Of a DNA stretch of 53,470 nucleotides, positions 39,854 to 48,495 are shown one piece after another. A program made the position numbers and the translations under genes. The notes under the pieces were generated by a model, which was not told the DNA's origin, did not search any database, and saw only the letters and a list, made by a program, of their open reading frames with translations. Numbering within the stretch: the stretch's first letter is position 1; each line of letters opens with the position of its first letter. The stretch covers positions 1 through 53,470 of the forward strand of contig JAISFS010000137.1 in NCBI GenBank assembly GCA_031263485.1. Direction: 5' to 3'. Source of the DNA: Deltaproteobacteria bacterium (GTDB lineage: Bacteria; Desulfobacterota; Desulfarculia; Adiutricales; Adiutricaceae).

Positions 39854-41522
39854 ACGGTTTCTTCCCGCAGGAGTCCCTTTTGGTTCTTGCCCGCCTGGTA
39901 TCTCGCCGTTGCCTCCTCGTAGATGGCTTTCTTCTCGGCGGCCCAGAGCTCCGCGGAACCGGGGACGTCCGGCTCGGCCACGCCCGTGTCGTTCCTGACG
40001 GGATCCTTCGACGGCCCGTCCAAGTAGAAATGCTCTTCGGGAAAGGTCCACGCCTTGAGTCGCTCCAGGGCCCGCCCGGCGGCGTCGGTGTCTGCGGTTC
40101 CCATGCTCTCGGCCAGGGACTCGTGCGAACCGGCAGGGATCGCCATGAGCCCGTAGTTCTCGGGGACGGCCCCCGCGTCCGAGCCGAAATTCCCCGAGGC
40201 GACCTGGAGGAACCTTGCCCTGACCTCCTCGTTTTCCCGGATGACCTCGTTTGCCTTGTCCAGGATGGCGCCCTGGAGGTAAAAGATCAGATCCGTTCGG
40301 TAATCGCCCCACTTGAACTCGTAGCCGTCCGAGTAGCCATACCCGTAGTCGGAGTCGAAGTTGAATGTCGGCATCACGTAGTCCGGATCGGTGAGCCTCG
40401 CGTAGTCCGCCTCCATATTAGCATAGTATTCGGTCCAGTACTCCTCGTCGTCGTTTATGAGGAGCGGGAACCCGTCCTCGTCTAGTTTGGGCGGCCCGCC
40501 GCCGCCCAGGGGCTTGGTTTCGACGTGGGAGTCCATGAGGTAGTTTATCGCGGCGAAGACGTCGTCCGAGTCGTCCATCCCCTCGATGAAGGCGGCACCT
40601 TCGGGATCGCCCAGCTCTTCCCGGAGGAATCGGGCCAAATCGTTCACAGTCTCGCGCCCGAGCTCCGCCACCGTGATCCCGAAATCGTAGCCGTTCACCT
40701 CGTTGAAGCGCTCGCGGTTCCGTTCCTCGACTTCCGGGGCCCTGATCCACTCGAACGCGACCGTAAACGAGTAGCGCTCCTCCTCCCTCATGACTTCCGG
40801 GCCGTAGTAGGCGTTCAGGGTGCCGGTCAGCGAGCCGTCCGCGAGATCGGAGGCCACTATCAGGCCAGGCGTCCAGAAGGCTGCGGCGACCGCGGCCAGG
40901 GCGGCTTCCTCTCCCTCCATGCCCTTGTCGTTCCCGTTCGGGAATTCGGCCATCCCGGCGAGCTTTTCCCGCGCCTCCCTGATCAGGGCGCTCAGCTCCT
41001 CGCCCTCGCCATCTCCCTCTCCCTGGTTCCCGATCATCCTCTTCAGTTCGGTCTCGTCGTCCTGGGTGTGCTTGCCGTGGGCGAATCTCGCCAGGAACCG
41101 ATCCCTCTCGGCCATGACCTTGCCCACGGACATCGCTATCGTCGTGGCGTCCAGCCTCTGCTCGGTGCCCTTAATAATCTCGGCCATCGTCTCCGTGGCC
41201 GTCTCCCCCCCCCCCGAAGTCCTCCCGGATGCGTTTCGATCACGTTGCTTATCGCCCCGGCCAGGGCGTCCCGCTCCTCCGCAGTCTTGTCGCGTTTCCC
41301 GTCGGCGGCGATCCGGGCGGCCATCACGGTCTCGAAGTTCTGGACGATCTTCCTCTTCTGGGCGGCGCTTTCCGCGACCTTTCTCTCATTCCGCGCCTCC
41401 AGGGTATCGTTTACGGCCAGGGCGCCTCCGGTCCGGAGGGGGGACGCCGAGGCGTTGCCCGAGGCATGGACGGCGGTGCCTATCCTCATGAAACCAGTCG
41501 CCCCTGCTGAGCCTTTCCACAT
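39850..41522 (-). pseudogene. Unknown large acidic protein split at an 11-G tract (frameshift or phase-variable)
   Basis: Two minus-strand frames abut. The 5' frame starts at ATG 41,522 (GAGG upstream; ATG 41,489 is an alternative). It runs through LEARNERKVAESAAQKRKIV and ALAGAISNVIETHPGGL into a run of 11 Gs (41,205-41,215), then goes out of frame. The 3' frame resumes directly behind the tract (ETATET, then MAEIIKGTEQRLD from 41,187) and is open for 445 codons to 39,850. With 12 or 9 Gs, one protein of about 545 residues would result. The product is soluble, very acidic and rich in Tyr/Asp/Glu (NDDEEYWTEYYANMEADYAR; DSDYGYGYSDGYEFKWGDY). No signal peptide or known motif is seen. The large clean second frame suggests a functional gene whose expression depends on tract length, or a homopolymer sequencing error. 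Confidence 0.7.
41205..41215 (-). repeat. Homopolymeric G11 tract inside a coding region
   Basis: Eleven consecutive C on the plus strand (G on the coding strand). It sits exactly where two coding frames of one apparent gene change register. Confidence 0.95.
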
Positions 41523-42465
41523 TGCAGGTGCCTCGCTCGAGGTATCCTCGTCACCGGACGTCTTGCCCTGTGACGGCGGTACCCCTCACCATCCTTAATC
41601 GGGCGGGGGGTGGGGCACTTAAGCGGAAGCGAATCGCGGATATCGGCAGGCCGCGACTGCGGTTTTATCGGCATCGGTCGCGACCGTGCTTTTACCGACA
41701 TCGGTCGCGACCGCCCTGCACGCGCGAAAATTGCCGGAGTTGCCGGGCGAGTTCGCCCGCTGGGCACTGCGAGGCACGGAACGGCACTGCGAGGCACGGG
41801 GAAGGGCATGGCGGGGCAGAAAGCCGGTCCGGAAATGCTCCGGGTCGAGCGGGGTACCGGCAGGGTTTTCAGGCCAATGTCGGCAACCTGAAGGTGAGCT
41901 TTAGGTTCCAGGCGCTTTAGGTTCCAGACATCGGATTCCGGCTAAGGAATCGGATCGCCGGGGGCCAGGGTCGGCGCTCCCCCGAGTCGCAGGCCCGTGA
42001 TACGGCTGAATTCTCACTCTCGGAAGGATACGACGTGCCGGCAATCTCAAGAGGCCATAATCTGTGGTTTTGGCTAGAAATGTTTCCAAAAGAGGCGAAA
42101 ACAACAGGAAACAAATTTTTGATGGCAGTTTTTTTGTCAGATCGGACATATAAAGCCCGATTCAGAGGAAAAATTGGAGATATTTGACTTTTATGGAGGG
42201 GCGTGGTAGTTTTTTCGAAATGCCGACCTCTCTGAGCTCCCGGGCACGTGCCACCCGCAGTCGAGTCGGTCTTGCCTCCGGACGGTTACCCTCCGCCCCC
42301 CAGCGCGCCGCTCCCGCGATCCGGCCGCGCCGCCTCCCCGGTTCCGGCTGAAGGGAGGCGCGGCTTCCCCGCATCCTTAGAATCCCTCAGGCTTTTTTCC
42401 AAAACTTGTGCCGAAGGGGGCAGAGTGCCCTGCGGCCCTTGCGGGCGTCTTCGGCGGAGCGCGTT
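41523..42465. other. Intergenic with short direct repeats
   Basis: No gene was recognised. Near-exact direct repeats occur around 41,668 and 41,698 (CATCGGTCGCGACCG), 41,764 and 41,783 (GCACTGCGAGGCACGG), and 41,900 and 41,920 (TTTAGGTTCCAG). An AT-rich stretch (42,050-42,200) precedes the next gene and may hold its promoter. Confidence 0.45.
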
Positions 42466-42975
42466 ATGACGAGAAAACTTTGGGCGATCAGACCGGAACC
42501 GAACTTCATCAACCGCTTGAGCGTCTTCCTGGCCCGGGGCATGGTGGCCGTCGGCTGGCCAGGGGTGGGCGATCTGGGCGGGGGGCTTTCCCGCGCCGAC
42601 ATCAAGGAAAAGCTGTGCTCCACCTTCGAGCACTACATGTTGGACGAGAAAAACGAGCTTGCCGTGGCCGCTGGCATCCTGGACCGTTTCGTCAACCTGG
42701 TCAACCCGGGCGACTTCTTCCTGATCCCCGAAGGCGAGGAGGTCTACGTCTGCGAGGTGAAGGGCGGCTACAGCTACCACCCCGAGCTGGACGGCGACAC
42801 CCCCGACCAGGGTTACCCCCACTGGAGGGACGTGAAGTTCCTCAAGGACGGGAAGCCCTACTGCCGGATTATGGATCTGCCCCTGGGGGTCAGGAGGGCC
42901 ATCGACTGCAGGCTCACGGTCTTCGCCATCACCTCGGCGGCGGACGCCATGTGGAAGTTCCTGGGCGTAGACTAG
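42466..42975 (+). CDS. Small PUA/EVE-like domain protein, putative nucleic-acid reader
   Basis: 170 residues from ATG 42,466 (MTRKLWAIRPEPNFINRLSV); an in-frame upstream extension looks untranslated. The pattern W-x-I-R near the start, then VAVGWPGVGDLGG, RADIKEKLCSTF, ILDRFVNLVNPGDFFLIP and EVYVCEVKGGYSY resembles the N-terminal PUA/EVE-type domain found alone or fused to restriction-type endonucleases, where it is thought to read modified bases. Here it stands alone without a nuclease, so it may be an orphan reader or a remnant. A region resembling a terminator (43,183-43,213) follows about 200 bp on. The family assignment is by overall motif resemblance only. Confidence 0.55.
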   Translation: MTRKLWAIRPEPNFINRLSVFLARGMVAVGWPGVGDLGGGLSRADIKEKLCSTFEHYMLDEKNELAVAAGILDRFVNLVNPGDFFLIPEGEEVYVCEVKGGYSYHPELDGDTPDQGYPHWRDVKFLKDGKPYCRIMDLPLGVRRAIDCRLTVFAITSAADAMWKFLGVD

Positions 42976-43182
42976 GGCGTGGATGCCGACGCGGGGTCGT
43001 TGAGAGACGTTTCCGGTCCTCTCGCTTCCGGGCTTCCCCTTGCCGCTCCTCCCTAAGGACTGTGCCGAGGCGGAGTCGGCAAGTGCCCGGGAGGCGCGGA
43101 CGCTCGCGTTGGGCGTTGGGCGTTGGGCGCGGGCCCGGTCGGCGCGGATGCCTGGCGAAGGGAAGTTCGCGGACGGAAATCG

Positions 43183-43213
43183 AAAAGCCGGAAGGTGCGT
43201 CCTCCGGCCTTTC
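43183..43213 (+). terminator. Probable terminator for the PUA-like gene
   Basis: AAAGCCGGAAGG and CCTCCGGCCTTT pair with one bulged base on each side, with T residues following on the plus strand. Confidence 0.5.
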
Positions 43214-43511
43214 GCGTTACAGCCCGAATTTTCGGCTGAAGTTATTCTCCTCAAATCTTCCCGCGTAACGTCTTTCGTCGTTCCGGCCGTCTGCTGTCCG
43301 CGATATTGTTTTCTGCGTTCACTGTCGTTTAAGGGTGAACATAATATCTTAACATGCAGGACGATGGGGCGGCAGACCCGCACCCCTCAACCCCGGGCGA
43401 CCGGTAGCCGTGCGTAGGCACCGTCCGGTAGCCGCGCGCTTTCGCGTGCGGCTTCTGCCGTATCGCTCGAGAGTCTTCGGAATTTTTCAGGGGCGGGACA
43501 CGGGTAGGAAC

Positions 43512-43543
43512 GGAAAAGCCGGAGGGGGATACCTCCGGCTTCA
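43512..43543 (-). terminator. Terminator downstream of the M48 protease gene
   Basis: A perfect 10-bp stem AAGCCGGAGG / CCTCCGGCTT with a 6-nt loop. On the minus strand it is followed by TTCCG after the stem's own T residues. It lies about 270 bp past the M48 stop codon. Confidence 0.65.
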
Positions 43544-43814
43544 TTGTTTCCGGCGTGCGCTTCGTTTCCGGAGTTCGCTTCCGTCGCGTGCGTTGCGATC
43601 GGATTTCAGGCGTCCGGCAGGCCTTTAGGAATCCCGCCTGACTCGGATCCGCGTAAACGAGAAGGAATTTATTTAACGGTCCCGAACGGCTTGCGGTTCC
43701 TGCGGCGCAGGGGCTTCGGCGCGACCGCCCCGCGGTCCGGGGACTCGGGGCTTCGGGATTGAGGGGTTCCGGGACTCGGGCCACGGGACTCACGGGCTTA
43801 GTGGCGCCTCGCGG

Positions 43815-45332
43815 TCAGTGCGGTTTGAGGAGCTTTTCCAGATCCCTTATGTGCTGCTCGGCCCTGGTCTTGTAGCGGCCGCCGCCGGGGAGCTTTATCG
43901 CCTCGCCGTAATGGAAGGTGGCGTCCTTGGCGTCGCCCGTCTGGTGGAAGTACTCGCCCAGGAGCCAGTGGCCCTTGGCGGCGTCCCCCTTGCGGGAGAA
44001 GAACAGCCCGGCCATCTCGTAGGCGCGGGGGTAGCGGGCCCCCGCGGCCTCCACGGCCTGGTCGTAAGCCTTGGAGGCTTCGGCGTTGCGGCCCAGCATC
44101 TCGTAGGAACGGGCCAGGCCCACCAGGGTCTGGGGGGTGCCGTCGCCGCGGCGGCGAGCCTCGCCGTAGAGGCGCACCGCGTCCTCGGGCTTGCGGCGCT
44201 CGAAGGCCAGATCCCCCGCGTCGGACAGGTATTCGGCGTTGGCGGGATCGATCTCCAGGGCCCTCTGGAAGAAGCCGTCGGCCTGGGTCAGGTTCTTGGA
44301 ACGCTGGGCCAGGATGCCCAGGGCGTGCAGGGCGGAGGCGTCCCGGGGATCCTCCTTCAGGCGGTTGTTCATGAGGTTCCTGACCCTGGCGGGATCGGCC
44401 GTGGCGGCCATCGTCCTGTCGCGCATGGCCAGGAACTTCGCGTCGCGTGGCGCGGGGGGCGCGTCCTGCTGGTCCGCGAAGGTGGAGGCGAGCCGCGCGG
44501 TCATGCCCGGGTGCGTGGACATGTAGGTGGGGATGCGGCTCGACAGGGCGAAGCTCTTCTCGTTCATGATCTTGAAGGCGCCGAACATGTCGCGGGCGTT
44601 GTAGCCTGCCTTGACGAGGTACTGCCTGCCCTTGCGGTCGGCTTCGGACTCGTCAGCCCGCGAGTTCGCGAGCATCGCCTGCACGGCCGCGCCCTGGGAG
44701 CCCAGGAGCATCGCCTGGCCGAGCGCGGCGCTGCTGTCCCCGCCCTGGGACATCAGAAGCGCCCCGGCAATCATGCCCGCGAAGCCGACGATGGAGGAGG
44801 TGGAGTTCTTCTCGGCGCGGAGCGCGAAATGCCTGGAGGTGATATGGGCTATCTCGTGGGCTATGATGGCCGCCATCTGGCCCTCGTTCTCCAGGCTGTT
44901 GATCGTCTCGGTATGGAGGTAGATGTAGCCGCCCGGCACCGCGAAGGCGTTCAGCGAGTCGCTGTAGATGAGCGTGAAAGTGAAGGGCAGGGACTGGGGG
45001 CCCGCGGCGCGGAGGAGCCGCTGGCAGACGCCCTGGAAGTATTGGGAGACGTACGGATCCGTGAAGATGGCCCCCTGGTTGGCTATCTCCATGTAGATCT
45101 CGCGTCCCAGCTCCATCTCCTCGGCCTGGGTGACGGCCAGGGCCGGCCTGGGGCCCAGGGACGGAAGCGCGTTCGTTGCGGGACCTTGCCCCGCCGGCCC
45201 GCCAGGGGCCTGGAGGCCGGGGCCGAAGAGCGACAGGGCCGTTACGGCCGTGAAGGCCAGGACGCCTATAAAGGCCCGGCGTCCGGCTCTCGGTCGGGGG
45301 GCGCCGGGCGGAGTGAGGATAGCTTCAGTCAT
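43815..45332 (-). CDS. M48-family zinc metalloprotease with TPR tail (BepA-like)
   Basis: About 505 residues. ATG 45,332 (MTEAILTPPG) is chosen because GGGGGTGAC lies just upstream; an upstream in-frame extension is Pro/Gly-rich and unlikely. An N-terminal hydrophobic segment (RRAFIGVLAFTAVTALSLFG) serves as signal peptide or anchor, giving a periplasmic protein. The M48 domain has AFAVPGGYIYLHTETI, the zinc site HEIAH (His159-Glu160-His163) followed by ITSRHFALR, and the third ligand Glu in ESEADRKGRQYL. From about residue 350, tetratricopeptide units follow (ALHALGILAQRSKNLTQADG, YGEARRRGDGTPQTLVGLAR, LLGEYFHQTGDAKDATFHYG). This is the layout of BepA/YfgC, which removes stalled LptD and BAM substrates at the outer membrane. 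Such quality control would suit a cell exporting a very large autotransporter. Confidence 0.9.
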   Translation of the reverse strand: MTEAILTPPGAPRPRAGRRAFIGVLAFTAVTALSLFGPGLQAPGGPAGQGPATNALPSLGPRPALAVTQAEEMELGREIYMEIANQGAIFTDPYVSQYFQGVCQRLLRAAGPQSLPFTFTLIYSDSLNAFAVPGGYIYLHTETINSLENEGQMAAIIAHEIAHITSRHFALRAEKNSTSSIVGFAGMIAGALLMSQGGDSSAALGQAMLLGSQGAAVQAMLANSRADESEADRKGRQYLVKAGYNARDMFGAFKIMNEKSFALSSRIPTYMSTHPGMTARLASTFADQQDAPPAPRDAKFLAMRDRTMAATADPARVRNLMNNRLKEDPRDASALHALGILAQRSKNLTQADGFFQRALEIDPANAEYLSDAGDLAFERRKPEDAVRLYGEARRRGDGTPQTLVGLARSYEMLGRNAEASKAYDQAVEAAGARYPRAYEMAGLFFSRKGDAAKGHWLLGEYFHQTGDAKDATFHYGEAIKLPGGGRYKTRAEQHIRDLEKLLKPH

Positions 45333-45560
45333 GTCACCCCCGGATGGGCCGCCCGATGGGATAGGTTTACGGTCAAGGGCGCGGGCGCCCGGAAAGGGCA
45401 TTGAGGCTTGCGGGCCGAGACCAGACGGCCCCTGTTAATCATGATAGCACATTTAGGGGCCGATGAGGTTTGGAGGCCGGGCCCTGCGGCGCGGCAGGCC
45501 AGGATCGGGGCGCCCCGCCAGAGGAAGGTCGGACATCGGTCGAAGGGGACCGGATACGAA

Positions 45561-45581
45561 AAGGGGGCCAGAGGCCCCCTT
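45561..45581 (-). terminator. Terminator between the NEW3 and M48 genes
   Basis: A 9-bp stem AAGGGGGCC / GGCCCCCTT with a 3-nt loop; on the minus strand it is followed by TTCG after its own T residues. It lies about 310 bp beyond the stop of the minus-strand NEW3-domain gene. Confidence 0.65.
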
Positions 45582-45759
45582 CAGATGCCGAATTCCGATT
45601 GCCGCAATACGCCAAGGCAAAAAACCAAAGACTACAGCCGGGGTCTCGTCTGCCCGACCGCGACCGGTCGTCCGGGCCCGTGACTGAAGGCTTGGCTTTG
45701 CCAAATCACGGCTTTGCCGGCGGGCCCAGGGCAACGGAACGCTGGCTTTGCCCCGTCCG

Positions 45760-45880
45760 TTGCTTGCCCCGCCTCGCGTAGCGGCCCGCCTGGGGCGCAT
45801 CGGCCTTGCCCCGCATGGCGTAGCGTCCCGCCTGAGGCGCATCGGGCTTGCCCCGCTTCGCGGAGCGGCCCGCCTGTCGA
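45760..45880 (+). repeat. ~42-bp tandem repeat, about 3 units
   Basis: Units share the cores CTTGCCCCGC, GTAGCG and CCCGCCTG-GGCGCATCG, starting near 45,762, 45,804 and 45,847; the last is partial. The array abuts the 3' end of the NEW3-domain gene. Confidence 0.8.
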
Positions 45881-45890
45881 CCTTGCCCGG

Positions 45891-47099
45891 CTACCTGCGG
45901 CCCAGGCGGCGGAAGGTGTAGGCCAGGGCGGCCACGACCAGGATGATGATGACGGCGCCGATCCAGGCCCAGGCGCTCCCGGCCTTGACGGTGACCCGGA
46001 AGTCCAGCGCGGTCTGGGCTTTCTCGCCCTCGATGGAGAGCCCCACGCCGTAGTCGCCGACCAGGGCGCTGGAGGAGGGCGTGATGGTCATCTCCACCGG
46101 GATGGGGCGGCTTCGGGGGGGAAGCTCCTGGAGGCTCTCGGGGCTGAAGGCGACCTGCCAGTTGTCGGGCTTGACCGGCAGGAAGGTGACCTCCCGCTGC
46201 GAGGCCGAGCCCTCGTTTATGACGTACAGGCTCAGGGTGACGGGCTTGCCCACCTCGGTGGCGGTGGACAGGAGATCGTTCATGGCGCCCGCGCGGATCC
46301 TGTAGGTGCCCGAAAGGTTCACGGTGAGCTGGGTCTCGGCGCTCCCCAGGGGCGTCTCGGCGATGACCTTGACGGGGTAGCTCCCGGCATCGGCCTGGTA
46401 GGCCGGGGTCAGGTCGAGGTTCACGGAGCGGGTCTGGCCGCGGGGGACCTGGATGGAGGAGATCTGCTTGTCCTCGTAGCCGGGCTTGAAGCTGGCCTCC
46501 CAGCCCTGGGGGACCTCGGCGGAGAGGTTGACCCTGGCCTCGTCAGGGCCGGAGTTCTTGATCTCCAGGGAGAACGCGAAGCGCCCGTCCGAGGGGCCGC
46601 CTATCTCCGGGTAGCTGGTGGAGAGCGAGAGCACCTCGGAGGAGGTCTTCCGGGAGGCCACCTTGAGGGTGGTGATGCAGTCTATGGAGTTGCCGGACCG
46701 CTGGGCGGTGACCTTCACCGCGAAGGGGAACTCGCCTTCGGGGAGCGGGGCGTCCTCGTCTCCGGGCGGGAAGGCGGCGAGCGTGAGTGACGCGTTCTCC
46801 TCGCTTGGCAGGAATATCCCCGAAAGCACGGTCGAGAAACGCGAGATCTCGTATGTCCAGCCCTCGGGCGCTTCGGTCACCTCCACCATGAAGGTGTCCC
46901 CCTTCAGCCCCGTGTTGCGCACCGTGATGTCAAGGCTCGCGTCCCCTTCGGGGTCCACGGTCTCGCCGGGGTAGGTGAAGGCGGCCTCGAAGGAGTCGGG
47001 GAGCTGCACGGTCGCCGTGAGCTGGGCCGTGGCCGGGGCGGCGGCAAGGGCCGTCGCGGCGGCGAGGAGGCTGAGGAGTCGGATGCCTTTGAGGGACAT
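45891..47099 (-). CDS. Membrane-anchored NEW3-domain (NPCBM-associated) protein
   Basis: 402 residues from ATG 47,099 (MSLKGIRLLSLLAAATALAA), with GGGAGAAG upstream. The signal peptide is cleaved after ATA. The body is beta-rich with repeated Ig-like modules of the NEW3 type: LDITVRNTGLKGDTFMVEVT, FSLEIKNSGPDEARVNLSAE and LSLYVINEGSASQREVTFLP share the N-x-G pattern, each followed by a W-containing strand (GWTYEIS, GWEASFKPG, NWQVAFSPE). One C-terminal membrane helix (WAWIGAVIIILVVAALAYTF) is followed by RRLGRR, so the protein is anchored in the inner membrane with the modules in the periplasm. Proteins of this layout often accompany ABC exporters, but none is adjacent. Substrate and role are unknown. 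Confidence 0.85.
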   Translation of the reverse strand: MSLKGIRLLSLLAAATALAAAPATAQLTATVQLPDSFEAAFTYPGETVDPEGDASLDITVRNTGLKGDTFMVEVTEAPEGWTYEISRFSTVLSGIFLPSEENASLTLAAFPPGDEDAPLPEGEFPFAVKVTAQRSGNSIDCITTLKVASRKTSSEVLSLSTSYPEIGGPSDGRFAFSLEIKNSGPDEARVNLSAEVPQGWEASFKPGYEDKQISSIQVPRGQTRSVNLDLTPAYQADAGSYPVKVIAETPLGSAETQLTVNLSGTYRIRAGAMNDLLSTATEVGKPVTLSLYVINEGSASQREVTFLPVKPDNWQVAFSPESLQELPPRSRPIPVEMTITPSSSALVGDYGVGLSIEGEKAQTALDFRVTVKAGSAWAWIGAVIIILVVAALAYTFRRLGRR

Positions 47100-47766
47100 G
47101 GCGTTTCTTCTCCCGGATAGCTTGATGTGAGCCGTGCGGTGTGGGGGATCCAGATTGGGTACGCGGCCTGCGGTCAACGGAGAACGGCCTGCGGGCGGCG
47201 GTCCGCGGCGGGTTTATCGCGAAACAAATACTTGGGCATCACTGCCTTGGGCGCCCGTCATATTGGGATGCCCTAATAAGGTGTCATGCGCCGGGGTGTT
47301 CATAATCAACATGAACATGCAGGGATCATGAGGCTTCCCTGGGAGGAGAGGCTGGCCTTTCCTGCCGCAGGCAGCCGCAATTTTAGCAAAAAGGCCCTGC
47401 CCTTTCCACCCGGACGGGCGGAGGGGGGCGTGGCTTCCCGTCTTCTGTCCGCGCCGAACGGTTTTGCGGGATTGGGGCCGACAGCCCGGCGCGGCTGTCC
47501 GGCGGGGCGACTCGCCCCCACAAGGGGCTCGCCTTTGCCCGGCCAGGGCCGTTCCCGCGATCCGTGATTCGGAAGGGCGGCACGGGAAAAACCGTATTTT
47601 TCCAGGCAAGCCGATTTCCGGCATGAGGGGCGAAGGGAGCGGACCGGCGGGTTCCAGCCGACCGGAGGGGAGCGAAACCGCAAGTCGCGGGCTCCCGCGG
47701 GTTATTTTTGAGGCTACCTGCGGGTTCCGGGGGCCCCGGGACCGCCGGAGCCGAAATGTCGCAAGT
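47100..47766. other. GC-rich intergenic region
   Basis: No gene was recognised. The first part is the leader of the NEW3 gene. Around 47,232-47,275 GGGCATC and GATGCCC can pair. Nothing else is distinctive. Confidence 0.4.
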
Positions 47767-47795
47767 TTGAAAATGCCAAGGGAAGGTGCTAGACT
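47767..47795 (+). promoter_or_regulatory. Sigma-70-type promoter of a candidate small RNA
   Basis: TTGAAA (47,767-47,772) and TAGACT (47,790-47,795) are separated by exactly 17 nt. An intrinsic terminator-like structure follows 100-130 nt downstream, without a credible reading frame between. Confidence 0.45.
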
Positions 47796-47800
47796 AACAA

Positions 47801-47926
47801 ACAATTCGGGCCCGGCCTCCCATGCCGGGCCAAACCTTCTTTCCCATGACCTCCCCTTAATCCTTGCCAGGGTTCGGAACTAAGGTGCGACGGACAGCTC
47901 CTTCCTTCGGGGGCTTTTTTTTGCCC
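47801..47926 (+). ncRNA. Candidate small RNA or leader transcript (~125 nt)
   Basis: Between the promoter-like element and a terminator there is a perfect 8-bp hairpin GGCCCGGC / GCCGGGCC (47,809-47,831), then unstructured DNA. At the end AGCTCC and GGGGCT pair and run into an eight-T tract (to about 47,926). No ribosome site or open frame of note lies inside. It does not carry the hallmark motifs of SRP RNA, tmRNA or RNase P RNA, and I cannot assign it to a family. It may be a free sRNA or a terminated leader of the RND operon. Confidence 0.35.
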
Positions 47927-48495
47927 TGATCGTTGACTGCCCCGAGCGCCCGGATATCCGGGCGGACCGGGAAGCCGCGTCCGGCGCCCGACCGCCCGTG
48001 AGTCTGCGGGCGCCGTTGCCGTGCGCTTTCTGGAGACCTGAGCCGACGCCGGGCCGTCGGCTTGCCGGCCCCTGTCCAGGACCCCCGCCGGGGAGACCGT
48101 CTTCTCCGGAGCCCCGCTTCCGGGCCTGTCATGTTCGGGCCCGCCATTTATAGGCCCGCCAGGCCCGCCACCGCGCCGGGCGGCGGCAAGGCCCCGGGGA
48201 TCCTCCTCCGGGAACAAGCCTGACACTTGCACTCGCCTGCAGGCCCCGGGGCTCCCGCTCCCTTCGGGGCGGCCGCGCCGGACCGCCCGGAAAGCCGGGG
48301 GCGGGATACGGAAATGCCCGGACCGGCCCCTCGGACCGGACGGAAAGCCGGGAACGCGGAAAGCCGGGAACGCGTGAAGCGGAACGCGGCTGGCCTTCGT
48401 GCCGAAGGCTTCCATGAGGTCGGCGGTTCCGGCCGACCCCCCTTATCTTGGTTCCCGGCCCGCCTTTTGGCGCGCCGGGCCGGAACAAGGTGAAA
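47927..48495. other. Leader region of the RND operon
   Basis: GC-rich, with short direct repeats such as GAAAGCCGGGAACGCG (about 48,341 and 48,359). No regulator gene or clear operator was recognised. Confidence 0.4.

Larger units (their letters stand above)
42976..43814. other. Intergenic with two hairpin terminators
   Basis: It separates convergent genes: the PUA-like gene on the plus strand and the M48 protease on the minus strand. The only structure recognised is the pair of hairpins annotated separately. Confidence 0.5.
45333..45890. other. Intergenic with 42-bp repeats
   Basis: No gene was recognised. It holds a terminator for the minus-strand NEW3 gene and a short tandem repeat near 45,760-45,880, both annotated separately. 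Confidence 0.5.
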
